Shown here one piece after another: positions 23,975-31,774 of a stretch of 38,980 nt of DNA. The position numbers and the translations under genes are program-made. The notes under the pieces are model-generated. The model made no database searches, was not told the DNA's origin, and worked only from the letters and a program-made list of their open reading frames with translations. Location: contig CALGMJ010000215.1 in the NCBI GenBank assembly GCA_937958875.1, positions 1 to 38,980 of the forward strand. The letters run 5' to 3'. The stretch comes from an uncultured Verrucomicrobiales bacterium (GTDB lineage Bacteria > Verrucomicrobiota > Verrucomicrobiia > Verrucomicrobiales > Akkermansiaceae). Position 1 is the stretch's first letter; each line of letters begins with the position of its first letter.

Positions 23975-26221
23975 TTAACTCTTAGCGGGGTTTTTCTTAG
24001 CGCTGGAAGCTTGGCCATTTTCTTTGAGAGAAATGAGATCGCGGAGGATGGATAGTCCTTCGCGCTCAACGTGGTCAAGATCATTGGGCCACTCTGGGGT
24101 GTCGTCGAGGTCGCTAATTTCGTCTTTAGATTTACGGATATAGCGATTCTTCTCTAGGGTGCGATCAATTGGCGGGAGAGTCTTTGCTTTGATATCGTCC
24201 AAGGTGAGCCGAAAGGCAGAGAATTGAGCCTGATCAGTTTCTCTTAGTTTTGCAAAACGTGTGCGCATTTCTTTGAAACGCTTTTTACGGCGTTCTTCCC
24301 GCTCTTTGAGTTCAAGGTCCCGGGTGGTGCGGTTGAGTGATTGGCGGTTTTCTTCGCGGCGCTTTTTGATGCGAGCGACGTCTTCTTTGACGTAGTTGAA
24401 ATCCGGTGATTGTCTCATACGTTGGGAGCTCTTTTCCTTAAGGGTAGGAATGAAAAGATGATCTTCTTTTTTAGTCTGGAAGCCGCGTGCTTTCCGGATG
24501 ATATCGAAGGGAAGGGCATAGTCGGCGTATTGTTCTCCGATTTCGGAGCTATCCCAGCTGGAAGGGAGGATGATATTTGGGATCACGCCTTTTTGCTGAA
24601 CGGAGCCGCCGGACGCGCGGTAGTATTTTTGGATAGTATACTTGAGTTCTCCAGCCCGATCTCGGTCGGCAAAGATGGGCATGTGGCGGGCAATCTGATC
24701 TGGGGTCTGAACAGTGCCTTTTCCAAAGGTGGAGTATGAACCGACGACGACGGCACGATTGTAATCCTGAAGGGCGGCTGCAAAAATTTCGGTCGCGGAG
24801 GCACTGAATTTATTGGTGAGCAGGACGACTGGTTTGGTGAAGATCGGCTTACGAGGATTTTTCCCACCGAGCGAGGTGATGTGACCATTGGCCGACTTTA
24901 CTTGGACGACAGGGCCACGGCCGATAAATTGGCCCGCCATTTTAGTCACTTCTGGGAGGGAACCACCACCGTTACTACGCATGTCGATGAGGAGGCCATC
25001 GACTTTTTCCTCATTCATGCGTTTCAGAATTTTCTGGGTGTGAACCGAGACATTTCCAGAACGATTCTTCCGGTCGTAGTAAAATGAGGGAACGTGAAGC
25101 AGCCCGATTTTGAGTTCCTCTCCTTCGTTTTTAAATTGAAGGATTTCGCCCATGCTCAGGTCTTCCTTCATTTTGACGAGACCACGCGGGATGGAGATTT
25201 CCAGTGGGGTTTCTCCCTCGATGCGAAGGCCCACGGTGGTTTTTGGTTTTCCCTTGATGAGTTCGATCACTTTATCGAGCTCCATGAAGCGGGTATCGAC
25301 CCAGTCTTTCTTATTAAGTGGATCGACGGCGATGATACGGGCATCGAGAGGGAGTTCTCCCTGAGTATCGGCGGGACCACCGATTACGATTCCAGTGATA
25401 CGGGTAGTGCCATCTTCCTCTGAGACGAGGGTCGCTCCGATGCCGACAAGCCGGTTAGTCAGGCGGGTGTAAAACTGATCAGTTTCGCGGGCGGAGAAGT
25501 ATTCTGTATGAGGATCATGAGCGCGAGCTACAGCACTGAAGAGATAATTGGCGATGTCCTCGGTATCGTCTTTTTCGACCTTCTGGAGGATGCGTTCATA
25601 TTGGCTGATGAGTTTCTCGTATGCGGAAGGCTGATCCTTGAAAGGATCTGGTTTTCCCTGTTCTGTGGCTCGATGGCGAACGTCCTCACGGTAAATGAGT
25701 TCGTTAAGAAGGAGGCTTTCGACTTCTTCTTTCCACTGAGTCGTAGCGGCTTCATTTCCCTGAATCCATTTTGTCTCTGTGCGGTCGCGGGGAACGAAAC
25801 GTTCGCCACTGAAGGTGAAATGAGTGCCTTTTTCGCCATTTTTGACCTGTTGCCAGTCTTCTTTGAGTAGCTTCTGGGCGAGCATGATTCGCTCATTAGC
25901 ACGTTTTTGGAAGTGGGCGTGGATTTCCTCCGCAGCTTCCATGGCACGACCTTCAAGGAGTGCTTCGTGAAGGGTTCTACGGTATTTTCGGGAAAAATAG
26001 GAGACGTCCTGGGCGGTGAAGTAGAGGTGCTCAGGATCAAGGTCCTCGAGATAATCATCAAAAATACGTGCTCCCAGCTGTTTATTAAAGGGGAGACGGG
26101 CGTAGTGCGATTCCTGAAGCATGCGCGAGACCTCTCGTCCCACGAGGTCAAAGTCCGCCGCCGGAGCGGTGCAGGACGAGAATAGCAGCGCGACGGCGCC
26201 AAGGGAACTGAGCAACTTCAT
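23975..26221 (-). CDS. prc: Prc/Tsp-type carboxy-terminal processing protease
   Basis: A 748-residue S41A protease. The N-terminus looks like a lipoprotein signal (VALLFSSC, Cys17; the -3 residue is Phe, slightly off consensus). The helical N-terminal domain precedes a PDZ domain (about 252-345; VGIGATLVSEEDGTTRITGI, GGPADTQGELPLDARIIAVD). The protease core shows VDGLLIDMRSNGGGSL, TNKFSASATEIFAAAL (Ser nucleophile region; most relatives have SASASE) and GSYSTFGKGTVQ (catalytic Lys). The C-terminal region is a long charged helical DUF3340-type tail with many Lys/Arg/Glu. E. coli Prc removes C-terminal peptides from periplasmic proteins and degrades tagged or misfolded ones. It is monocistronic, convergent with the upstream large secreted protein. 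Confidence 0.93.
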   Translation of the reverse strand: MKLLSSLGAVALLFSSCTAPAADFDLVGREVSRMLQESHYARLPFNKQLGARIFDDYLEDLDPEHLYFTAQDVSYFSRKYRRTLHEALLEGRAMEAAEEIHAHFQKRANERIMLAQKLLKEDWQQVKNGEKGTHFTFSGERFVPRDRTETKWIQGNEAATTQWKEEVESLLLNELIYREDVRHRATEQGKPDPFKDQPSAYEKLISQYERILQKVEKDDTEDIANYLFSAVARAHDPHTEYFSARETDQFYTRLTNRLVGIGATLVSEEDGTTRITGIVIGGPADTQGELPLDARIIAVDPLNKKDWVDTRFMELDKVIELIKGKPKTTVGLRIEGETPLEISIPRGLVKMKEDLSMGEILQFKNEGEELKIGLLHVPSFYYDRKNRSGNVSVHTQKILKRMNEEKVDGLLIDMRSNGGGSLPEVTKMAGQFIGRGPVVQVKSANGHITSLGGKNPRKPIFTKPVVLLTNKFSASATEIFAAALQDYNRAVVVGSYSTFGKGTVQTPDQIARHMPIFADRDRAGELKYTIQKYYRASGGSVQQKGVIPNIILPSSWDSSEIGEQYADYALPFDIIRKARGFQTKKEDHLFIPTLKEKSSQRMRQSPDFNYVKEDVARIKKRREENRQSLNRTTRDLELKEREERRKKRFKEMRTRFAKLRETDQAQFSAFRLTLDDIKAKTLPPIDRTLEKNRYIRKSKDEISDLDDTPEWPNDLDHVEREGLSILRDLISLKENGQASSAKKNPAKS

Positions 26222-26326
26222 GATTTTAATCTACGTCAAAAGCGATTCGGTTTCGTCTTTTTTTCGAAAATGATTGGTTAGGGTGAATTTGAGCTTTTTC
26301 TATTCCCTGTAATGTAGTGCTCATTC

Positions 26327-26965
26327 TTAACGAGAGCCGTATTGTTGTAGCTGTTGCCAATTTTGGTAGGCCATGAAGCCAAGGATGATTGAGAAAAAGA
26401 GCATAAATCCGGACAATAAGCCTGCTACACCAACAAATATAGCAATGCCGATGCTGATTTTATGAAGAAGTGGGGCGCGCTGTGGTCCAATGATGGCACC
26501 TAACATTTGACCACCATCAAGGGGCCAGACTGGAAGAAGATTCAGGATAGCCCAGAAGAGGCTGATCGTCATGAAGATCGAGACGAAGTCGATGACGCCG
26601 GGGGGAAGTTGGGCAAAAAATATCCCCGCAAGTGCGATCAGTCCAAAGAGGATCTGAATACCTGGCCCAGCTGCGGTGACTAGGAAGTTTTCTTTACGAT
26701 TAAAGCGTGCCCCGGGGAATAATGCCACGCCACCCATCCCGTGTAGAATGATCTGAGGGTTGGGTGCTCCGTATTTTCTGCCGACTAGGGCATGCCCCAT
26801 TTCGTGAATTACAATAGAGAAAAATCCGGCCACCATAAAGAGGAGCACGTCAATCAGGTCTTTACGAGATTCTAAGCCGTTACCTGCGCTGCCAAGAATT
26901 GCGAGAATGACCCAATGAAAAGGCTCTACCCGAATGGGGATACGAAACAGAGTGAATTCAAACAC
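26327..26965 (-). CDS. M50 (site-2-protease-like) membrane metalloprotease
   Basis: A 212-residue integral membrane protein with about five hydrophobic segments. The zinc site is seen as IVIHEMGHAL (His54, Glu55, His58) in an early membrane segment and NLLPVWPLDGGQ (Asp150) in a later one, the standard pair of site-2-protease motifs. There is no PDZ domain or CBS domain, so it belongs to the short, rhomboid-sized SpoIVFB-like group. These enzymes cut substrates within the membrane, often to release transcription factors. It is read in the same direction as prc, 105 bases upstream of it, and is divergent from rodA. No anti-sigma substrate is adjacent. Confidence 0.88.
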   Translation of the reverse strand: MFEFTLFRIPIRVEPFHWVILAILGSAGNGLESRKDLIDVLLFMVAGFFSIVIHEMGHALVGRKYGAPNPQIILHGMGGVALFPGARFNRKENFLVTAAGPGIQILFGLIALAGIFFAQLPPGVIDFVSIFMTISLFWAILNLLPVWPLDGGQMLGAIIGPQRAPLLHKISIGIAIFVGVAGLLSGFMLFFSIILGFMAYQNWQQLQQYGSR

Positions 26966-27126
26966 AACGCAAGATTAGGGCATCCGGCGGAACTAGCAAT
27001 CATGGCTTTTTTTCTGAGTGATACTTATTGCCTCTAGTCTTAGTGGGCTGGGCTGCTTTTCCGTAAAATTTCTACTTTGTTAGCTTTCCTGAAGGGGTGG
27101 GATTCGCGAGGGTGCGGGACGGCACC

Positions 27127-28305
27127 ATGACTCCGCTCCTTCGAAAAATCCTGGGTATGAACTGGGTTCTCATTTTAACCATGTATGGGCTCTTGGTGTT
27201 TGGGCTTTTCGCGATCGAAAGCGCAGCGCGTCATTTACCAGCTCCTGATGGTATGACGGGTGGTGAACTCTACGCAGGAAAGCATAAGATGTGGATGGGG
27301 GTGGGGACTTTCGTTTATTTCATGACGGCTCTCATCGACTACCGCTGGGTCCGCTATCTGGGCGTGCCGATGTATGCGGTGGGGCTGGTGCTAATGGTGA
27401 TGGCGATGAATGTGGATGATGATGTTCACCGGCTGACTTTCGGTCCGATCAGTTTTCAACCGGCCCAGATTGCTATCGCAGCGGGGATTATCACCATTGC
27501 GACTTTAGCGCAGGATTTACCTAAAATTCATCGCTCCTTAGGGGCCCCTTTTGTGAGGGTGTTACTGGTGGCAGTGCTGACTGGGATTCCTTTTCTCATG
27601 GTGGTGAAGCTGGGTGATATGGGATCGGCTTTGGTCTGGGTTCCGGTCGCAGTGGTAGCGCTTTTAGTGGGGGGAATTCCTTGGCGCTATTTGATCTTTC
27701 TGACTGCAATGGTGGTGGCGATTACTCCAATTGCCTATTTCATCGTGCTGCCATCCGTTTCTGAACGGGGGACGAAGCGGATTGAGACCTATCTCGAAAG
27801 TGTGCAGAGCGGGAAGGTGGAGAAAAATGATGATACCTGGGCTTCCTACTGGGTTACCACTGCAGTTGGTAAAGCTGGCTGGAAAGGGCTCGGCTGGGGA
27901 GCTACAGAGGAACGTGGCTCGCTCCATGCGAAACGTTACATTCCGTGGAAGACCGCGCATAACGATTACATTTTCGCTGTTATTGCAGAGGAGCAGGGAT
28001 TTCGTGGGGCGATTCTTCTGATCAGTGGCTTTGGATTGCTGTTGATTCAGTGCCTTTTTATCGCTTTTTACAGTCGAGATCTTGCCGGGCGAATCATTGC
28101 CGGGGGAGTCGTGGGCTTATTTTTTGCCCACGTTTTTGAGAATATCGGGATGTGTATTTTACTGACGCCGATTACCGGGATCCCGCTGCCCTTGGTGAGT
28201 TACTCGGGGACTTTTGTCGTGATCTGTATGTTTTTACTCGGTCTGGTGCAGAGTGTCTGGCTGCATCGTGGGCGAGTGAAAGAGCCGGAGGCGAAGAAGG
28301 CTTAG
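27127..28305 (+). CDS. rodA: Rod-shape-determining SEDS glycosyltransferase RodA
   Basis: A 392-residue polytopic protein of the SEDS family (FtsW/RodA/SpoVE) that polymerises lipid II into glycan strands with a partner class B PBP. Seen: hydrophobic segments throughout, MVVKLGDMGSALVWVPVAV, the large periplasmic loop with WKGLGWG and KTAHNDYIFAVIAEEQGF (Asp280, matching the essential Asp of RodA), and the C-terminal PLPLVSYSGTF. The start is taken as the ATG at 27127; a GTG at 27097 is also in frame. It reads away from the M50 gene. No mreBCD or PBP2 gene is in view upstream, so the gene is separated from the usual cluster or that cluster lies elsewhere. Confidence 0.9.
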   Translation: MTPLLRKILGMNWVLILTMYGLLVFGLFAIESAARHLPAPDGMTGGELYAGKHKMWMGVGTFVYFMTALIDYRWVRYLGVPMYAVGLVLMVMAMNVDDDVHRLTFGPISFQPAQIAIAAGIITIATLAQDLPKIHRSLGAPFVRVLLVAVLTGIPFLMVVKLGDMGSALVWVPVAVVALLVGGIPWRYLIFLTAMVVAITPIAYFIVLPSVSERGTKRIETYLESVQSGKVEKNDDTWASYWVTTAVGKAGWKGLGWGATEERGSLHAKRYIPWKTAHNDYIFAVIAEEQGFRGAILLISGFGLLLIQCLFIAFYSRDLAGRIIAGGVVGLFFAHVFENIGMCILLTPITGIPLPLVSYSGTFVVICMFLLGLVQSVWLHRGRVKEPEAKKA

Positions 28306-28539
28306 GGGAGCTCCGTGGAGGAACTAGAAATATTGACACAGATTCTTGCCTGCGAGATGGGCATAATCATGGAGCTTAAGACTTATGGGGCTCGATTTTA
28401 CTAGAGAATCGATAGGAAGGCATTCGTGGCATTCGCGGCTATTCGTTTCAGAATTCGCGCTAAAAATCACCCTCTAGCATCCCCATCGCAAGCCGACATC
28501 TGGATCCTCTTAACACGAATCTCATCTAGCTGGGGAAAT

Positions 28540-28581
28540 CTGTGTTAAAAAATTCTGCAGTATTTTTATTCCTTAACACAG
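28540..28581 (-). terminator. Possible terminator/inverted repeat at end of fur
   Basis: CTGTGTTAA (28540-28548) and TTAACACAG (28573-28581) form a perfect 9-bp inverted repeat with a 24-base loop that overlaps the last codons and the stop of fur. The loop holds a smaller CTGCAG-centred palindrome. The 28306-28539 stretch before it shows no gene. Confidence 0.4.
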
Positions 28582-28994
28582 CTCGGACAGATCCCAAAAA
28601 ATTCCAACTCGTGATAGAGGTTTTTAAACCCAGTTTCTTGGCGAATTTCTTCCTCAAGTTGGTGGACTGGGCAGGGCGCATCAATGGCCTCAATACTCCC
28701 GCACTCAGTGCAGATGAGGTAATCTCGGTGGATCCCCGGAATCAGAAGAGTGAAGTATGCTGCACGTTCGTGTAGGCCGAGCCGGCGGACCATCCCTTTA
28801 TCACTGAGGCGTTGGAGGAGTCGGAAAACGGTGGCCTTGTCGCATTGTTCTGCAAGATGGCCGCAGCTTGAGAGCTCGGCCAAAGTCATTGGGCGATTAT
28901 GCTCCGAGAGGCAGGAAAGTAGAGCTTCGAGTGCTTTGGTGCGGCGTAGTCCGGCAGCGCGGGCTTTGGCGAGGAGGTCGTCGTGAAGAGCCAT
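28566..28994 (-). CDS. fur: Fur-family metal-dependent regulator
   Basis: A 142-residue Fur/Zur/PerR-type repressor. The winged helix includes RRTKALEALLSCLSEHNRPM, CDKATVFRLLQRLSDKGMV (recognition helix) and RAAYFTLL. The metal domain has HRDYLICTECGSIEAID and the two zinc CxxC pairs (Cys95/98 and Cys136/139). Start: the ATG at 28994, four bases after the ruvB stop, gives normal Fur length; an in-frame extension upstream to 29162 overlaps ruvB and looks non-coding. It is probably translated from the ruvB message. The metal (Fe, Zn) cannot be assigned from sequence alone. No iron-box was recognised nearby. Confidence 0.85.
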   Translation of the reverse strand: MALHDDLLAKARAAGLRRTKALEALLSCLSEHNRPMTLAELSSCGHLAEQCDKATVFRLLQRLSDKGMVRRLGLHERAAYFTLLIPGIHRDYLICTECGSIEAIDAPCPVHQLEEEIRQETGFKNLYHELEFFGICPSCVKE

Positions 28995-28998
28995 TGAT

Positions 28999-30024
28999 TT
29001 AGAGAAGGTTTTGTTGAGCGTCAGAGTTGGTAGGGAGTTCGGCGCCGATTTTTCCAAAAGCGGCAGGCATCGCGACCCGGCCACGCGGGGTGCGTTTGAC
29101 AAATCCCTGCATGATGAGAAAGGGTTCGTGAACTTCTTCAAGAGTGGAGGCGTCTTCGCCAATGGCCACTGCCAGTGAGGATAGGCCTACGGGACCACCA
29201 TTAAACTTATAAATCATCGCTTCAAGAATGCGCTTATCCATTTCATCGAGACCATCTTCATCGATTTCGATCATGGTTAGGGCGTTTACTGCCACTTCTG
29301 AGTTGATTTTACCGTCGGCTTTAACTTGGGCAAAGTCACGGACCCAGCGCAGTAAATTATTGGCAATTCGTGGAGTGCCACGTGAGCGGTCAGCGATTTC
29401 GAGAGCACCAGGAGAGTCGATGTCTAGGTCGAGAATTTTTGCGGAGCGCTCGATAATTACGGCGAGCTGTTCGCGGGTGTAGTAGTCTAGACGGTTAATG
29501 AGGCCAAAGCGTGAGCGGAGAGGCGAGGTCAGCATGCCTGAGCGGGTGGTCGCACCGACGAGGGTGAATTTTGGGAGCTGAAGCTGGATCGAGCGGGCAG
29601 AGGGGCCGGAGTCGATGATGATATCGAGCCGAAAATCTTCCATGGCAGGATAAAGGTATTCCTCAATCGCTGGGTGAAGGCGGTGAATTTCATCGATGAA
29701 AAGGAGGTCTCCACGCTGAAGATTCGTGAGGATTCCAGCGAGATCTCCCGCTTTTTCAATCTGAGGACCAGAAGTGGTGTGCAAGGTGGAGCCTACAGCT
29801 GTGGCTACGATGTTTGCGAGGGTCGTCTTTCCAAGACCTGGAGGGCCAGAGAGGAGCACGTGTTCTAAGACGTCGTCGCGCTGTTTTGCGGCCTGCACCA
29901 TGAGCATGAGACGCTCAGTAACTTTTTCCTGCCCATGGAAGTCTTCAAACCCCGGTGGGCGCAAGGTCAGATCCTCAGGCGTGACAGCAGCGGTATTAGC
30001 TTCTTGGAAATAGGATTCGGACAT
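28999..30024 (-). CDS. ruvB: Holliday junction branch migration ATPase RuvB
   Basis: A 341-residue AAA+ motor. Seen: [12 protein letters not shown] at the N-terminus, Walker A GPPGLGKT (about 60-67), Walker [11 protein letters not shown] (Asp111, Glu112), sensor 1 GATTRSG, the arginine finger region SPLRSRFG, and the winged helix with [13 protein letters not shown] and [16 protein letters not shown]. RuvB forms hexamers that, with RuvA, migrate Holliday junctions. The ATG at 30024 is preferred to a GTG at 30042. fur follows four bases downstream; ruvA and ruvC are not in the window. Confidence 0.97.
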   Translation of the reverse strand: MSESYFQEANTAAVTPEDLTLRPPGFEDFHGQEKVTERLMLMVQAAKQRDDVLEHVLLSGPPGLGKTTLANIVATAVGSTLHTTSGPQIEKAGDLAGILTNLQRGDLLFIDEIHRLHPAIEEYLYPAMEDFRLDIIIDSGPSARSIQLQLPKFTLVGATTRSGMLTSPLRSRFGLINRLDYYTREQLAVIIERSAKILDLDIDSPGALEIADRSRGTPRIANNLLRWVRDFAQVKADGKINSEVAVNALTMIEIDEDGLDEMDKRILEAMIYKFNGGPVGLSSLAVAIGEDASTLEEVHEPFLIMQGFVKRTPRGRVAMPAAFGKIGAELPTNSDAQQNLL

Positions 30025-30149
30025 GAGCGACGACGTGGGCACGGTGGACCATGATGCGAGGGGAAGGAACTCGAAATTTTCTAAAGAACGGGCTTTACAT
30101 GAAGTATTTCATCTCTAGTCTCCCGCCCTCCACGAAATCCCTGATCTCT

Positions 30150-30314
30150 ATGAAAGTTCTTTCCTCTCTCGGTTCCGCTAAGCGTCGTCACGCTGATTGT
30201 CAGGTCGTCAAGCGCGGCGGTACCCTTTACGTGATCAATAAAACGAATCCTCGTTTTAAAGCCCGCCAGGGAACCACTAAAGGCACTAAGATGTCCAAGA
30301 AGGGCGTCAAGTAA
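30150..30314 (+). CDS. rpmJ: 50S ribosomal protein bL36, zinc-free type
   Basis: A 54-residue ribosomal protein of the alternative bL36 type (like E. coli YkgO): [20 protein letters not shown], then [18 protein letters not shown] and a basic tail. The zinc-binding set of classic bL36 (three Cys and one His) is missing: only the Cys in ADCQ remains, and the usual second Cys is Asn in VINKTNP. The ATG at 30150 is chosen because it opens directly into the family start; upstream in-frame sequence does not resemble it. It is 13 residues longer than most. It stands alone with its own terminator. Confidence 0.93.
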   Translation: MKVLSSLGSAKRRHADCQVVKRGGTLYVINKTNPRFKARQGTTKGTKMSKKGVK

Positions 30315-30339
30315 GACCTATTTTTCTCAATTTTTCTTA

Positions 30340-30376
30340 AAAGCGCTTCCGAGTTCATCGGGAGCGCTTTTTTTTT
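30340..30376 (+). terminator. Rho-independent terminator after bL36
   Basis: AAAGCGCTTCC and GGGAGCGCTTT pair over 11 bp (one G-U) around a nine-base loop, followed by six more T. Confidence 0.92.
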
Positions 30377-30417
30377 CATCCCCGAGCCTCTGCGTTAGAT
30401 TGTACAGGCAGTGTTGC

Positions 30418-31272
30418 TTACTTCGGGAGGAAATAGCCTTTTTGTTTCTCCGAAATCGGGAGCTTCATCTTTTCCATGACGGCGAGCATGTCTTCCCAGA
30501 CCTTCCGTTTTTCGCTGAGGCCTTCCTGTTTGTGGAGAAGATAGGAAGGGTGAAAGGTGACGCGGAGAGGGATGCCTTGAAACTGATGCCACTCGCCGCG
30601 TAGCCGGCCGACGGGTTGATTACTTTCCAGAAGTCCTTCGGCAGCAGTGGCGCCCAGGGCGATGATGACGCTGGGCTTTACGACGTCGATCTCAGCGCGG
30701 AGAAAGGAAATGGTGGAAGCCATTTCTTCAGGGGAGGGCTTTCGGTTCCCGGTGGTTTGATTTTTGATGGCAGGCCGGAACTTGCAGACATTTGAGATGT
30801 AAATTTCGGGGCGAGAGAGACCCATCGCTTTCAGGATGGCATCGAGTTTCTGCCCTGCGGGCCCGATGAAGGGTTCGCGTTGGCGTTCCTCTTGGTAGCC
30901 GGGAGCTTCTCCGACAAGCATGAGTTCAGCTTCTGGATTTCCGGTAGAAAATACCATGATATCTCGCAGCGTCCCGAGGTTACGAGCTGGTTGCCATTGT
31001 TCACAGAGAGTTTTGAGGGAAGAGATTTTTTCGGCTGCGTTGTTTCCAGTGGCCTTGATCTCAGTGGTTGCAGGGGTGGGGGATGGGACGGCTTCAGGTG
31101 ATGGAGCCTGTGTCTGTGTGGTTGAGGGAGATGATGTGGATTGAGCTGGCTGAGCAGCTCCTCGGCGGTAAAATTCACGCAGGATTTCCCGGGCCTGATC
31201 ATCCACTTCGACATGGGTGATGCCTTTTCGCTGGAGTTGTTCCAAGTAATCGATGACAGTCACTTCAGGCAT
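30418..31272 (-). CDS. Uracil-DNA-glycosylase superfamily protein lacking Fe-S cysteines
   Basis: A 284-residue protein whose C-terminal 200 residues match family 4 uracil-DNA glycosylases: ELMLVGEAPGYQEERQREPF (motif A), FIGPAGQKLDAIL, YISNVCKFRPA, IIALGATAAEGLL and the HPSYLLHK motif. An N-terminal segment (about 1-40) and a Pro/Ser/Thr-rich linker (about 45-80) precede it. The whole protein has only two Cys (TLCEQW and NVCKF), while family 4 enzymes use four Cys for a [4Fe-4S] cluster; the third position (normally ExxxCxxFL) reads EMASTISFL. Start: the ATG at 31272, seven codons inside the longest frame. It is probably a cluster-free variant that removes uracil from DNA. Confidence 0.85.
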   Translation of the reverse strand: MPEVTVIDYLEQLQRKGITHVEVDDQAREILREFYRRGAAQPAQSTSSPSTTQTQAPSPEAVPSPTPATTEIKATGNNAAEKISSLKTLCEQWQPARNLGTLRDIMVFSTGNPEAELMLVGEAPGYQEERQREPFIGPAGQKLDAILKAMGLSRPEIYISNVCKFRPAIKNQTTGNRKPSPEEMASTISFLRAEIDVVKPSVIIALGATAAEGLLESNQPVGRLRGEWHQFQGIPLRVTFHPSYLLHKQEGLSEKRKVWEDMLAVMEKMKLPISEKQKGYFLPK

Positions 31273-31403
31273 GGCGATAGAGGACCATAGCAAGGCTTCA
31301 TCCGCAAGGTTGAGGAAGTTTCCGATGTGAAAAAGAAAGAATCGGCTTGACCAAATGCCTTATTTCTCTACTTCTCCCCGCCCACCAATCCAATTTTCAT
31401 TTT

Positions 31404-31667
31404 ATGTCCAGAGTTTGCAGCATCAGAGGGTCCAAAGTTCGTGTCGGACGTAAGATTCACCGTTCGGGTCTCGCCAAGAAAAAAGGCGGTATCGGTCGTC
31501 ACGTTACCAAAACAGTTAAGCGTAAGGTTTCTCCAAACCTTCAGACCAAGCGTGTCTGGGTTCCCGAGCTTGATAAGTATGTCCGCGTGAAAGCTTCCGC
31601 GAAGGCCTTCCGCACCATCAATAAGAATGGCGCGTATGTGACCCTGAAGAAGGCTGGCTTGATCTAA
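31404..31667 (+). CDS. rpmB: 50S ribosomal protein bL28
   Basis: An 87-residue bL28. Seen: a start MSRVCSIRGSKVRVGRKIHR, then a basic run (TKTVKRKVSPNLQTKRVW), and KASAKAFRTINKNGAY before a short end. The ATG at 31404 is set by homology; the in-frame upstream part (31347) is not ribosomal in character. It is a single-gene transcript with its own terminator. Confidence 0.95.
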   Translation: MSRVCSIRGSKVRVGRKIHRSGLAKKKGGIGRHVTKTVKRKVSPNLQTKRVWVPELDKYVRVKASAKAFRTINKNGAYVTLKKAGLI

Positions 31668-31694
31668 GCTTCCCCGGATTCACAAAAAATTTCT

Positions 31695-31725
31695 AAGCCA
31701 CTTCTTTCGGGAAGTGGCTTTTTTA
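31695..31725 (+). terminator. Rho-independent terminator after bL28
   Basis: AAGCCACTTC and GAAGTGGCTT pair perfectly over 10 bp with a six-base TTTCGG loop, followed by TTTTT. Confidence 0.95.
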
Positions 31726-31774
31726 TATTCCTCGGGGATTGTCACGTCGGGGGCAAAGCCTTACTTCCTGTGAC

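Noticed and set aside
28333-28367. TTGACA and CATAAT after rodA as a promoter
   Set aside because: The spacing is 23 bases, far from the usual 17, and no gene starts downstream on that strand.
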